Assembly (NCBI GenBank): GCA_050246915.1
Contig: JBFWVD010000028.1
Coordinates: forward strand, 1 to 63,369
Origin: JBFWVD01 sp050246915
GTDB taxonomy: Bacteria > Actinomycetota > Acidimicrobiia > Acidimicrobiales > Ilumatobacteraceae
DNA length: 63,369 bases
Direction: 5' to 3'
This document shows positions 18,919 to 28,496 of this stretch, one piece after another. Each line of letters opens with the position of its first letter. Position 1 is the first letter of the stretch. Made by a program: the position numbers and the translations under genes. The notes beneath the pieces were generated by a model. That model worked only from the letters and a program-made list of their open reading frames with translations, had not been told where the DNA came from and made no database searches.

Positions 18919-19752
18919 ATGGATCTGAAGCGGACCATGTTGTGGTCACCGACGTTGGGGGACGCGCCCTACGAGGCTCGCGTCCGTGCCGCCGCCGAGA
19001 ACGACTACCCCATGCTGACGGTGTCACCCGTCGATGTACACGCCGCCATCGAGCGTGGACTCGAGCCCAGCGAGCTCTCGCGCTGGGCTCGAGACCTCGG
19101 GGTCGAGAGTTCGATCATGGACGGATTCGCCGATTGGTATCCGCACCGCATCCCGAAGTACTCACCGATGCCACCGTTCGATCGCGACGAGTTCCTCGCA
19201 TTGGCCGTGGCGTTCGGTGCGGCGGCGGTGGTGCTCGTGGCTCCCTTCGCCACCGAGGCGGGGTTCGATGAGGTCATCGAGGGGTTCGCCGCTTTTTGCG
19301 ACCGGGCCGCACTCGACGGGCTGGCCGTGAACCTCGAGTTCACTCCCATAGCACCGGTGGGCAGCGTCGAGTTGGCCCACCGGGTGCTGCGCGAAGCAGG
19401 GCGACCGAACACCGGGATGATCTTCGATTGCTGGCACTTCTTCCAAGGCACACCCGACTTCGACGCGTTGGCGGCGGTGCCTGCCGGGATGATCGCGGGG
19501 ACCCAGATCAGCGGCGGTTTCATGGGGACCTTCACAGAAGGGCTGGTCAAGGACACCTTCAGGCATCGATTGCTTCCCGGTGAGGGCGACTTCGAGATCG
19601 AGCGCGTGCTGCAGGTCCTCGACGACAAGGGCGCGCTGGCGGTGTGTGGTCCCGAGGTTCTCTCGACCGAGCTCTTCGCGATGACGCCGACTGCCGCTGC
19701 GGCCACCGCGGCGGCAGCGTACGACGCCCTGGCGTCGCGGCTGCGGAACTGA
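18919..19752 (+). CDS. sugar phosphate isomerase/epimerase-like TIM-barrel protein
   Basis: This 277-residue protein has the xylose-isomerase-like TIM-barrel pattern (AP endonuclease 2 superfamily). It shows LAVNLEFTPIAPVGS with a metal-ligand glutamate, MIFDCWHFFQGTPD with Asp and His ligands, and a late GPEVLSTE with a further glutamate. Members isomerise or epimerise sugars or cyclitols, or dehydrate them. The ATG at 18919 is chosen because MDLKRTMLW begins the barrel; further upstream codons would overlap the photolyase gene. The substrate is unknown. Confidence 0.75.
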   Translation: MDLKRTMLWSPTLGDAPYEARVRAAAENDYPMLTVSPVDVHAAIERGLEPSELSRWARDLGVESSIMDGFADWYPHRIPKYSPMPPFDRDEFLALAVAFGAAAVVLVAPFATEAGFDEVIEGFAAFCDRAALDGLAVNLEFTPIAPVGSVELAHRVLREAGRPNTGMIFDCWHFFQGTPDFDALAAVPAGMIAGTQISGGFMGTFTEGLVKDTFRHRLLPGEGDFEIERVLQVLDDKGALAVCGPEVLSTELFAMTPTAAAATAAAAYDALASRLRN

Positions 19753-19765
19753 TCAGGCCCATCGT

Positions 19766-22546
19766 TCACAGACCGCACTCACGAGCGAGGCGGATCGCCT
19801 CGCGTCGGTTCGTGGCGCCCAGCTTGGAGTAGATGCTCTTGGTGTGTGAGCGCACCGTGTTCAGCGACACGTGCAGCTCACGCGCGATGTCAGGCCCGCT
19901 GAGATCGCTGCGGAGCAGCCGCAACGCATCGAGCTCACGCCCACTGAGCGGATCGACCATCCGTCGGTTCATCGTCGGGCCCGCACCGTTGCCCGTTGCG
20001 TCGACGGCGACGGCCGACGGGTCGAGCGTGCGCGCCAATGCCTCGAGCACTCGATCGGCGTGTCGCGCCGCGCCGTCGGCGAACGACGCCGCATGCAGCA
20101 GCGGCTGCAGCGCGTCACCCGCCTCCACGAAGACCAGGACGTGCCCCTCCGGCTCCGCGCACCGGAGCGCCTGCTCCAACGAGACCGTTGCCGCATGCCG
20201 CTCATCGCGGGCCATGTGCGCGACCGCCTGGAGCACCTTGACCTCGATGACGGCGCCCAGCCGACCTCCGCTCAGGGCGGATTCGAGCAGGCGATCCAAC
20301 AAGCCCGTGACCTCGTCGAGAGATTCGTTCTCGCCGGCCATGGACATCGCGAGCATGACGCGCGCCACGGTGATGTGCTCGTACTCGTGCACATACGACA
20401 GCTCATCGGCAGGGCCCAGATCGCGCGCCGCCATCCACTGCATCGCAGAGGCAAGGTCCCCGTCGGCGAGCTGGAGCCGCGCCAGCACCGCTGGCACCGG
20501 TCGGATCGAGGGTGAGAAGTCGGAGTTGAAGCAACGTTCAGCTTCGGCGAGCTCGACGAGCGCCTGCGCGCGCTGCTGGCGAGCCTGGTGCAGCAGCGCC
20601 GAGGCGACCAACCATCGATATCGGTTCTGCGGCAGACCGGCACGCTCACCCAACTCGGAGCTGATCGCCAGATGTCGGGCAGCGTCGTCGAGCTCGTCGG
20701 TGATGAGATGGAGCTCTGCCAGACCTACGTGCATGTCGGCCGTGCCTCGCAGCGTCGAGCTCGATGCTGCGTGGTGGAGCGCCGATTCGTAGGTCGATGC
20801 AGCATCGCTCAGTCGGCCCTGGGCGATCTGGATGTCGGCGAGCGCCAACGAGCAACCGAGGACGTCAGAGATGTGCTCCGCGGTCACGAACCTCGACACC
20901 GCCTCGGTGTATCGCTGTCGCGCGTCGGCGAGCTCTCCGCGTGACCAGTGTGCCAAGCCCAACAGCGCAGCGGCGGCCCCGTGAGGCATGTGATCGTTCG
21001 GACCCGCCAGTGCACGCGCCCGGCGTGCGTGCACGACGGTCGCTGCGAGGTCTCCGGCGAGCAACGCCATGCCCGCTCGGAGCACCGCCACCTGCGCGGG
21101 GAGGCGAACGAACTCGTCATGATCGAACACGATCGGCGCTCCCGCGTCGGCCATGTCGGCCGTGTCGATCCACCCGGTGGCGTCGCCAGGCTCGTCGAGC
21201 CAACGATCGGCCACGTCGAGGAGCTCCGCCACGCCCCTCGTGTCGTTGCTGGCCATCCGCGCGCCGACCAGTGACAACGTCAGCACCGGCCTCGCGTCGA
21301 ACAGCGGCTCGGGTAGCGACTCGAGCCAACGCCGCAACATTGACTCCTGCCGCGTCCGTCGCAGCGCCGGGGCCGCCATCTCGATGAGCGCGGCGGCGCG
21401 CTCGAAGGCGCCACCAGCGAGCGCGTGCTCGATCGCCGCGCCGGAATCCCCGTGACGATCGAACCAGTCGCTCGCCCGGCGATGCAGCTCCCCCACCAAC
21501 TCCGGCTGCTCATCGAGCAACCGTGCCCGCAGCACGTCGGCGAACAGATGGTGATAGCGATACCAATGACGCCGATCGTCGAGCGCAACGACGAAGAGGT
21601 TCGCCCGGTCGAGCCATTCGAGCGTTCGTTTCCCGCCGGTCGTGCCCGTCACCGTGTCGCACAGTGCTCCGGTGAAGCGATCCAGCACCGACGTCATCAT
21701 CAGGAAGTCGCGCGTTGCCGTGCTCTGACGGTCGAGGACCTCCTGGGCGAGGTAGTCGACCACGAACCGATCATCGCCGGTGAAGGTGTCGATGAAACCA
21801 GAGATGTCGTCGCGCCCTCGCATCGAGATCGCGGCCAGTTGGAGTGCAGCGATCCAGCCTTCAGTACGCGCCCCGAGTGACCGGACGTCGTCGCCCTCGA
21901 GTGCAAGCCCCATCGATGTGTTGAGATACGTCGCCGCTTCGGCGGTGGAGAACCGGAGGTCGGCAGCTCGGATCTCGCGCAACACGCAACGGGCTCGCCA
22001 TCGCGCCAACGGAAGCGGCGGGTCCGACCGTGTCGCCAACATCAATTGCAGGTGTGCGGGCGCGTGGTCCACCAGGAACTCGACGGCCTCGTGCACCTCG
22101 GCCGAATCGATCACGTGGTAGTCGTCGAGCACGATGACGAGATCGATGCCGCTGACCACGATGTCATTGATGAGTGCGGTCAGCACCGATCGCAAGGGTT
22201 CCGACGATCGCAACATCGCCTCGGCAGCAACGCCGATCTCCGGAGCAACCCGTCGAACAGCCGCGACCACGTAGCCACCGAAGAGCGCGGGAGCGTTGTC
22301 GCCACCATCGAGGGACAGCCATGCCACCGAGCCGCCGTAGTGACCAGGGGTCGCCAACGACGCGGAGAGCAGGGTCGTCTTGCCGAACCCGGCGGGGGCG
22401 GACACCAAGGTCATCGGCGGAGCATCAGCGTGCAACAACACGCCGGTCAGCCGCGGTCGGTCGATGACCTCACGGCGGCGCTGCGGCGTGTGCAACTTCG
22501 TCGCCAACAGCTGTGGCGTCGCTGTACCCGATCTCACCGAGGTCAT
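19766..22546 (-). CDS. LuxR-family ATP-binding transcriptional regulator (LAL/MalT-like)
   Basis: This large regulator of 926 residues has an N-terminal STAND ATPase with Walker A SAPAGFGKTT (49-58) and Walker B LVIVLDDYHV (near 138). A long alpha-helical, TPR-like middle section follows, then a C-terminal LuxR helix-turn-helix: LSGRELDALRLLRSDLSGPD and LHVSLNTVRSHTKSIYSKLG. The layout matches MalT and LAL regulators, which bind an inducer and ATP before activating promoters. No ligand can be assigned. It converges on the TIM-barrel gene with 13 bp between stops and may control neighbouring catabolic genes, which is inference. Confidence 0.92.
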   Translation of the reverse strand: MTSVRSGTATPQLLATKLHTPQRRREVIDRPRLTGVLLHADAPPMTLVSAPAGFGKTTLLSASLATPGHYGGSVAWLSLDGGDNAPALFGGYVVAAVRRVAPEIGVAAEAMLRSSEPLRSVLTALINDIVVSGIDLVIVLDDYHVIDSAEVHEAVEFLVDHAPAHLQLMLATRSDPPLPLARWRARCVLREIRAADLRFSTAEAATYLNTSMGLALEGDDVRSLGARTEGWIAALQLAAISMRGRDDISGFIDTFTGDDRFVVDYLAQEVLDRQSTATRDFLMMTSVLDRFTGALCDTVTGTTGGKRTLEWLDRANLFVVALDDRRHWYRYHHLFADVLRARLLDEQPELVGELHRRASDWFDRHGDSGAAIEHALAGGAFERAAALIEMAAPALRRTRQESMLRRWLESLPEPLFDARPVLTLSLVGARMASNDTRGVAELLDVADRWLDEPGDATGWIDTADMADAGAPIVFDHDEFVRLPAQVAVLRAGMALLAGDLAATVVHARRARALAGPNDHMPHGAAAALLGLAHWSRGELADARQRYTEAVSRFVTAEHISDVLGCSLALADIQIAQGRLSDAASTYESALHHAASSSTLRGTADMHVGLAELHLITDELDDAARHLAISSELGERAGLPQNRYRWLVASALLHQARQQRAQALVELAEAERCFNSDFSPSIRPVPAVLARLQLADGDLASAMQWMAARDLGPADELSYVHEYEHITVARVMLAMSMAGENESLDEVTGLLDRLLESALSGGRLGAVIEVKVLQAVAHMARDERHAATVSLEQALRCAEPEGHVLVFVEAGDALQPLLHAASFADGAARHADRVLEALARTLDPSAVAVDATGNGAGPTMNRRMVDPLSGRELDALRLLRSDLSGPDIARELHVSLNTVRSHTKSIYSKLGATNRREAIRLARECGL

Positions 22547-22691
22547 CGGGTGCTTGCGTTCTCCGGGTCATGGTCCATGGGCGAAGTGAACTACGGATCG
22601 GGCGGCGCCACAACGAGCGCCATTGCGAGGCCACCGCCGAGGTCGGGTGGGCGCACTGCGATCACCGGGCGCACCGCACTCCTCGTGATGC

Positions 22692-23156
22692 TCAGTACTC
22701 GCCCTTGATGACGAAGTACGAGCCCCGGATCGTGCCGGCCAGCGCCGACTTCTGGCGAGCGAATTTGAATCGCGAGGCCAATTCCTCGGGGACCTCCATT
22801 CCCTCGGCAAGCTTGAAACCCACAGCGCGACGCTTGGGATCATCGAGGGGGTAGAGCACGTTGATCGCCAATCCGCTCTCGTAGAAGACGAAGGTCCAGC
22901 GGATGTTCTCCACCTCGACCTGCGCGGCCTCGAGGGGCTTGGAGGCGACGACGATGTCTCGTTCGGTCCGCAAGATGTGGTGGACGTAGTCAACGAGTCG
23001 CTTCGCCTTGGCTGCGGGCATCACCATGAAGTCGTGGTCGTACTTGTTCTTGAAATAGCGAGCCTCGTGGGCGCGCAGCCCAGCCAGGGCCGCGGCTACC
23101 GGCGATGACTCCAGACCGGCTGTCGACACGTTCTTGAAGTCAACTGGTGCAGTCAC
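22692..23156 (-). CDS. conserved hypothetical protein
   Basis: This small protein of 154 residues has no family I recognise. It is mostly charged and soluble, with an aromatic-rich centre (IRWTFVFYESGLAINVLYPLDD) and a basic helix HEARYFKNKYDHDF. No signal peptide or membrane segment is seen. The GTG at 23156 is chosen because GAGGAGCGC precedes it; a longer in-frame start at 23192 has no ribosome site. It lies between the LAL regulator and the hydrolase block, on the same strand as both. Confidence 0.65.
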   Translation of the reverse strand: MTAPVDFKNVSTAGLESSPVAAALAGLRAHEARYFKNKYDHDFMVMPAAKAKRLVDYVHHILRTERDIVVASKPLEAAQVEVENIRWTFVFYESGLAINVLYPLDDPKRRAVGFKLAEGMEVPEELASRFKFARQKSALAGTIRGSYFVIKGEY

Positions 23157-23282
23157 ACGCGCTCCTCGGGCCGGGTTCGATCGACACGGCAACGCTACGA
23201 CACGTCACCGAGCGGTGGTTCTCCGATCCTGCTCGACTACCGACGCGCGCCATGACCAGGGCAACGAACCGACGGAAGCGAC

Positions 23283-24656
23283 CTAGCCCGGCCAGGCGGC
23301 CGTCGCTCGCGCGATCGATTCCGCCGCGTCGCGAGGTCGCAGCACCCCAACGGCAACGGCGCGATCGGCGGCCGCGCTGAACGCCGCCACGTACGCCGCA
23401 CGGTCTGGATAACGCGCAGCGACGGTCGCGGGCGGCAACGGCGACGAGATGCCCATGAGCGTGGCTGCGCCGGACTCCTCGAGCGCACCGATGTTGCGGC
23501 TGAGGGTGGCTTCTTGCTCGGGGAGGCGTACTCCTCCGAGCGCGTTGCCATCGCTGTCGCGCACCACCTGGGGAGGTTCACCGGCCACCTCGATGAGCGG
23601 CTGGCTCGGCGGCGGCGCACCGCCGTTGATCCATCGCTGCATGTGCCCCAACGCCGCGTCGAACACCGGCGCCCACGCAACGGGACCGAACGTGGCGGGA
23701 TCCATCGGAGGAGCTTCCGGCGGAGGTGTGATGGCGACCTGATCACGCATGAGCTTGGCGAAGATGCGTTCCATGTGCAGTCGCGGACCGTGCGGCGCGC
23801 CGGCAACTTCCCAGGCGCGGAACGTGTCGGTGTCCGGTTGGCGCACCGGGTACATCGACAACGTCTCGCACTCGGCGTTCACCACCATCACCGGCACGCC
23901 GAGGTCATCGCGCAAGCGGCACTTGGTGTGCAGCGATTCGTAGAGATGCCGGCTGGCCGGGGTGAGGGTGGTCGGATCGTCGAGCGTCGTGCCGCTGCCG
24001 AACCAGGTGAACAGCATCAGTGCGTCGAAGACCCGCTCGATCGGTTGCACGGCGTTGACGTACGTGGCGAGCCGCCCAGCGGACTGCGAGCCACCCAACG
24101 CGACGACCTTGGCCACGGGCAGAGCGGCCAATGGGTCGACGGGACCGGAGCGCTGGGGCCCGACTGCGCGCGCCACCTCGGTGAACACCCCGTACGACAA
24201 CGCATCGTCGGGTAGGTGCAACGCGCCGTACCGCTGCGGGTCCCAGGCGTGGAGACCGTGCGGATCGGGGGCGAAGCCGATGAGACCAATGATCTGCACC
24301 GACACGCCGACATAGGCGAACCCCTCGTCGAACACCACGGAGGTGTCGCCGGCCTCGAAGATCTCGAGACCCGATGACACGTTGTTCCATTCGACGAGCA
24401 CGGTGCCGTTGAACCGAGCGGGGTCGGCGGGTCGGCGCACGACGGCGCGGGTCACGAATCGATCGGTGCCGGCACGCTCGGCCGGCCATCGACCATCGAC
24501 CCCGAACGGACCGACCGGTCGATAGCGATACGCGTCACCGGTGAAGAAGTACTCCTCCTCGACGTAGCCCTCGGCGGCGAGGTCACGCACCGCCGCGCCG
24601 AAAGGCCAGCCATGAGCGCCACCGGAAATCGGACCTTCCACCGTCACGTTGGGCAT
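23283..24656 (-). CDS. alpha/beta hydrolase domain-containing protein (abhydrolase-10 type)
   Basis: This 457-residue protein has the features of the large abhydrolase-10 family: TVLVEWNNVSSG, the nucleophile elbow GGSQSAG (VVALGGSQSAGRLATYVNAV), LFTWFGSGTTL, and the late histidine segment WEVAGAPHG. The members are secreted or cytosolic esterases of mostly unknown substrate; no signal peptide is seen here. The ATG at 24656 gives MPNVTVEGPISGG, the usual beginning. It follows the carboxylesterase gene with 7 bp spacing, so it belongs to the minus-strand hydrolase operon. Confidence 0.82.
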   Translation of the reverse strand: MPNVTVEGPISGGAHGWPFGAAVRDLAAEGYVEEEYFFTGDAYRYRPVGPFGVDGRWPAERAGTDRFVTRAVVRRPADPARFNGTVLVEWNNVSSGLEIFEAGDTSVVFDEGFAYVGVSVQIIGLIGFAPDPHGLHAWDPQRYGALHLPDDALSYGVFTEVARAVGPQRSGPVDPLAALPVAKVVALGGSQSAGRLATYVNAVQPIERVFDALMLFTWFGSGTTLDDPTTLTPASRHLYESLHTKCRLRDDLGVPVMVVNAECETLSMYPVRQPDTDTFRAWEVAGAPHGPRLHMERIFAKLMRDQVAITPPPEAPPMDPATFGPVAWAPVFDAALGHMQRWINGGAPPPSQPLIEVAGEPPQVVRDSDGNALGGVRLPEQEATLSRNIGALEESGAATLMGISSPLPPATVAARYPDRAAYVAAFSAAADRAVAVGVLRPRDAAESIARATAAWPG

Positions 24657-24663
24657 GTCGAGA

Positions 24664-26265
24664 TCATCCGTTCCGCAGTTCGGTGTAGACCTCGCGCAGT
24701 TCGCGGTCGGGGTCCACCTCGAGGTGCGATCGCTCGTCGAGGACCATGGTGCAGCGATCGTCGGGCTGGTACGGCCGCCATTGCGGCAAGCCGTCGTGGT
24801 TTGGATCACCGGTGTGCGCAAAACGGACGAACGCCTCACTCACCACTCGTCCGAAGGCCTCGTTGCCCGGGCGATCTCCCGCCATCGGGTTGTAGGTGTG
24901 GTTGTTGAACGCGAACGGGATGTCCCCACCGTGCGTCGCGCCGAGCACACCACCGAGCGCTGTCGTCTCGTAGTCGAAGCGATACAGGTACACCGGAGCG
25001 CCCCCTCCAGCGACCTTGCGCTCGGCCCAATCGATCGAACCGGACCACATGACGCGATCGGTGACGAAACGTGTGGCGATCTCCGTGGGAGACGCACCGG
25101 GCAAGGCGGTGCGATAGGCGGCCAGCGCCCTCGGGGCGAGGGGACCGAACGACGCTTCGGCCATCTTGGCCAGACCGGCATCATCGAGCACGCCGAACCA
25201 CGGCATGCCGAGCATCATCATCTTCATGTCATCGCGCGTGGACCCGATCATCATCTGCACGTCGCGTCCATGTGGTGAGCCCACCGGATCAACGGGATGG
25301 TTGGTCATGAACACGCCGTCGCACACCGGTTGCATCGGCATGAACGCCGTCGGATCGGCCGCGGAGGCCAACCCGGCATCGATCGGTATCTGCAGATGCT
25401 GCGCCGCGTCGAGCAGACGCTGCGCCGGCAGTTCGTGCAGACGATCGACGTCGCGTTCGCCAAGGCCCAACTCCGCCAGGAACTTCTGCGTCGCCATGGT
25501 GGCGAACTCGGGGGTCCGGGCTCGCACGTACGGCCCCGACAACATGGCCCCTCGATGGAACAGGCCTTTGGCCGCGGGGAACGCCAGCATCGCCGAGGTC
25601 TTCGATGCACCACCGGAACCACCGAAGATCATGACCTTGGACGGGTCACCGCCGAAGTTGGCGATGTTGTCGCGCACCCACTCGAGCGACGCGATGATGT
25701 CGAGCATCCCGGCGTTGCCCGATCCGGCGTAAGCAGCACCGCCGATCTCGTCGAGATGCATGAAGCCCAAGGCGTCGAGGCGATGGTTGATGGTGACGAC
25801 CACACAGTCGCCGCGTTGCGCGAGCGGTGTGCCTTCGTACAGCGGCCATGATCCGCTGCCGGTGGTGAACGCGCCACCATGGATCCACACCAGTACGGCC
25901 CGTGACACGTCGGGCTGCAACGACGGTGTCCACACGTTGAGCACCAAGCAGTCCTCGCCCTGCTCGGGTTCATCACCGGACAGGCCGTGGATGAACTCGG
26001 CGAACACCGCCATGCGCGCCGCAGCAGCCGGGTCCGCATCGACGCCCGCACCCATCTCCGCGTGACCGATCTGCGGAGCGTTGTGCCCGAACGCTGTCGC
26101 GTCGCGCACGCCCGACCACGGCTCGACCGGGCGCGGCGGTTTGAACCGGTTCGCTCCCCCGGTGGGCGCGCCGTACGGGATGCCGCGGAACAGGTGTACC
26201 CCCGAGCGCGTGAGTCCACCCACCTGACCAGCAGTGGTGCGAGCAACGATGTCGTAGCTACTCAT
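24664..26265 (-). CDS. type-B carboxylesterase
   Basis: This 533-residue member of the carboxylesterase/lipase type-B family has FRGIPYGAP, the EDCLVLNVWTP signature, the oxyanion motif HGGAFTTGSG and EWVRDNIANFGGDP. The nucleophile elbow is FGGSGGA (Ser217) instead of the usual GESAGA, a conservative but uncommon variant. The C-terminal catalytic histidine is in ATHGGDIPFAF. It hydrolyses carboxylic esters; the substrate is not evident. No signal peptide is seen. It lies 41 bp downstream of the first PKD-hydrolase paralogue in an all-minus hydrolase cluster. Confidence 0.9.
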   Translation of the reverse strand: MSSYDIVARTTAGQVGGLTRSGVHLFRGIPYGAPTGGANRFKPPRPVEPWSGVRDATAFGHNAPQIGHAEMGAGVDADPAAAARMAVFAEFIHGLSGDEPEQGEDCLVLNVWTPSLQPDVSRAVLVWIHGGAFTTGSGSWPLYEGTPLAQRGDCVVVTINHRLDALGFMHLDEIGGAAYAGSGNAGMLDIIASLEWVRDNIANFGGDPSKVMIFGGSGGASKTSAMLAFPAAKGLFHRGAMLSGPYVRARTPEFATMATQKFLAELGLGERDVDRLHELPAQRLLDAAQHLQIPIDAGLASAADPTAFMPMQPVCDGVFMTNHPVDPVGSPHGRDVQMMIGSTRDDMKMMMLGMPWFGVLDDAGLAKMAEASFGPLAPRALAAYRTALPGASPTEIATRFVTDRVMWSGSIDWAERKVAGGGAPVYLYRFDYETTALGGVLGATHGGDIPFAFNNHTYNPMAGDRPGNEAFGRVVSEAFVRFAHTGDPNHDGLPQWRPYQPDDRCTMVLDERSHLEVDPDRELREVYTELRNG

Positions 26266-26306
26266 GAGCGGGTTCCTTTCACCGGATCGTTGCCTCAGCC
26301 GAAGCT

Positions 26307-28382
26307 TCAGCGGACGATCACTCGGACCTGATCGAGGTTGGGCAACCGGCGGCTGGTCGCGTTCACGTCACCGTCACGATGGCCGTGTACCAACGCGGTG
26401 ACGAACCACGTACCGGGCTCGTCGAAGCGATGGGTCACCGATGCGTTGATCGACGTAGCCGAGCCATCGATGCCCGACACGCTCTCGGGGTAGGTGCCCT
26501 TCCCGTCGAAGTCCCATTGCACGGCGATGATCGTGCCGGCACCTGGTGGCATCTCGGCGTCGACCGTGAAGGTCACCTCGTCGCCCGCCGCGATCTCCAC
26601 CCGCTCGGCTCCGTCGACGCGCAGGTGCACCACTGGTTGGATGCCGCCGCGCTCGGCTGCGCTGTCGGGCAGGGTCACGCGACCGTCGCGATAGGTGTAC
26701 GTGGTGCCGACCGGTTCGACACCGTTCTCCACCCAGTCGACGAGATCGACCATCGTCTGCTCGATGATGGGGCCGTAGTCGATGAGCCAGGTGTTGGTGG
26801 CCCGAGCGCCCTTGGACGGGATCATCATCGGCGGAATGTGCTCGGCGTTCTCGGACCAACGCAACCGGAACCGCTGTCGCGCACCCTCGGGTCCCTGTGC
26901 GCCCAACACCGCGCTCTCGTAGATGACGCCCTGCGGCGGCCACAACGACGCGTCGTGGGTGTGATGCACCCAGATGAGCTTGCCCGTGTACTCACCGGAG
27001 TAGGACACGCCCATGAGCGGCGACATCAACGGGACGGGGTGCTGGGTGAAGATCGGCACCCCGTCGAGACGGAAGTGATCGAACTGCGGTTCGTCCATGA
27101 CGTGATGACGAGCGAAGTAGCAGAAGGCGAGGAACTTGCGGTTGTCGATCTGCACCTGATCGCCCACCGACACGCCGGTGAACCGCTGCAGATTGGCCTC
27201 CCCGTGCCCATCGCACATGAGCACGGACCCGACCGGTTGCGACACGTACAGCTGACGGCCGGCGGCCGCGCCGGTGAGCACCTTCACACCGGCGCCGAGC
27301 AGATAGCCACGGTCCAGGCCCGCCACCTCGATGGCATAGGGCGTGTCGCTCTCACCGCGCGACGAGGCCATGATGGCGACGATCGTTCGCAGCATCATGT
27401 ACTCCGGTCCGGCGAAGGCCGGATCGGTCATGAGGTCGGTTGGTGTGATGACACGGCTCACCGTGAACGTGTCGTCGATGAGATCACCGTTCACCGCATC
27501 AGGGAGGTCGTGGCCGACGTATCCGGGGCGGGTCCAGAAGTTCTCGAAGTAGCTCGGGTCCTGATCGACCAGCAGATCGGCGATGGACGTCCACAACCAG
27601 ATCTGCCCCATCGGCTCGGCGATGTTGTACTCATCGCCGCGCGGATAGCCCTGGCGGTACAACGACGCGAGTTCTTCGCGCTCATGCGTGGTGAGACCTT
27701 CGAACGGATCACCCGAACCACCGGCGGCCATGGCGTCGACCACCGAGTGGATCTTGGGTCCGAGGATCCGCTGCACGTTGAACATCGACGCGAACGACAT
27801 GACCTGCGAGCCCTTGATGCGACCGGTGCTCCCGAGCGGTGCGATGTCACCGCCCCCCATGAACGGCAACGCGCCATCCCACGCGTCGGGTGCGTTCTCC
27901 AGGCACAGCGGTGATCGGCGACCGCCACCGCTACCGCCGAACACGTACGAATGGTGCGGCGGCGTGCCGTACACCTGCGCCGCGACGTACTTGGAGAAGC
28001 GCGCCGCTTCGGCACTACCGCGATAGCCGTACAACGTCGGGTCATCACCGCCGGCCGGATCGATGTCGTCACCGATGTGGCCCTGGTTGGATTGCACCAT
28101 GTAGCCGCCGAGCCGGAAGCTCAAGCCCAGCCCACCGATCATCTCGCCCAACGGTGTGCTGAAGAACTTCTCGTCACCGCCGTGCGCTCCCGACAGCGGG
28201 TTGAACATCCGGCCGCGCCACTGCTCCGCCGGCGGGAACGCGAACTGGAAGCGCGTATCGGTGCCAGCAAAACCGCCATGGATGTGGCGGTGCGGAACAG
28301 GGTCGGTGCGCTCCTCGTCCTCGTCGATGTACGGCGCGCCGAAGAACGGGTCGGTGACGCGGTACCCACTGATGTCGATCAT
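26307..28382 (-). CDS. tannase-like alpha/beta hydrolase with C-terminal PKD domain, paralogue 1
   Basis: This is a 691-residue enzyme. Residues 1-600 form a tannase/feruloyl-esterase-like hydrolase: nucleophile elbow GGSGGGRR (Ser151), a probable acid in WVHHTHDASLWP and a probable histidine in SENAEH. Residues about 605-690 form a PKD-like beta domain (IIAVQWDFDGKGTYPE to THRFDEPGTWFVTALV). There is no signal peptide: the protein begins MIDISGYRVTDPFFGAPYID. The ATG at 28382 has GAGGGGG upstream. Tannase CS-D-HC cysteines are not seen. Full-length resemblance to 28497-30572, 30702-32813 and 42829-44565 shows a paralogous family; paralogue 3 is the closest. Confidence 0.72.
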   Translation of the reverse strand: MIDISGYRVTDPFFGAPYIDEDEERTDPVPHRHIHGGFAGTDTRFQFAFPPAEQWRGRMFNPLSGAHGGDEKFFSTPLGEMIGGLGLSFRLGGYMVQSNQGHIGDDIDPAGGDDPTLYGYRGSAEAARFSKYVAAQVYGTPPHHSYVFGGSGGGRRSPLCLENAPDAWDGALPFMGGGDIAPLGSTGRIKGSQVMSFASMFNVQRILGPKIHSVVDAMAAGGSGDPFEGLTTHEREELASLYRQGYPRGDEYNIAEPMGQIWLWTSIADLLVDQDPSYFENFWTRPGYVGHDLPDAVNGDLIDDTFTVSRVITPTDLMTDPAFAGPEYMMLRTIVAIMASSRGESDTPYAIEVAGLDRGYLLGAGVKVLTGAAAGRQLYVSQPVGSVLMCDGHGEANLQRFTGVSVGDQVQIDNRKFLAFCYFARHHVMDEPQFDHFRLDGVPIFTQHPVPLMSPLMGVSYSGEYTGKLIWVHHTHDASLWPPQGVIYESAVLGAQGPEGARQRFRLRWSENAEHIPPMMIPSKGARATNTWLIDYGPIIEQTMVDLVDWVENGVEPVGTTYTYRDGRVTLPDSAAERGGIQPVVHLRVDGAERVEIAAGDEVTFTVDAEMPPGAGTIIAVQWDFDGKGTYPESVSGIDGSATSINASVTHRFDEPGTWFVTALVHGHRDGDVNATSRRLPNLDQVRVIVR

Positions 28383-28496
28383 GGTGCCCCCTCGGCTGAG
28401 GCCGCCGCCCCCGCGGTCAGCCCCGGACACCGAACCTATCGGGGCCCGTGAGATCGGTCAACGACGTTGACCGAAGTCGATGCCCCGACGCGACGA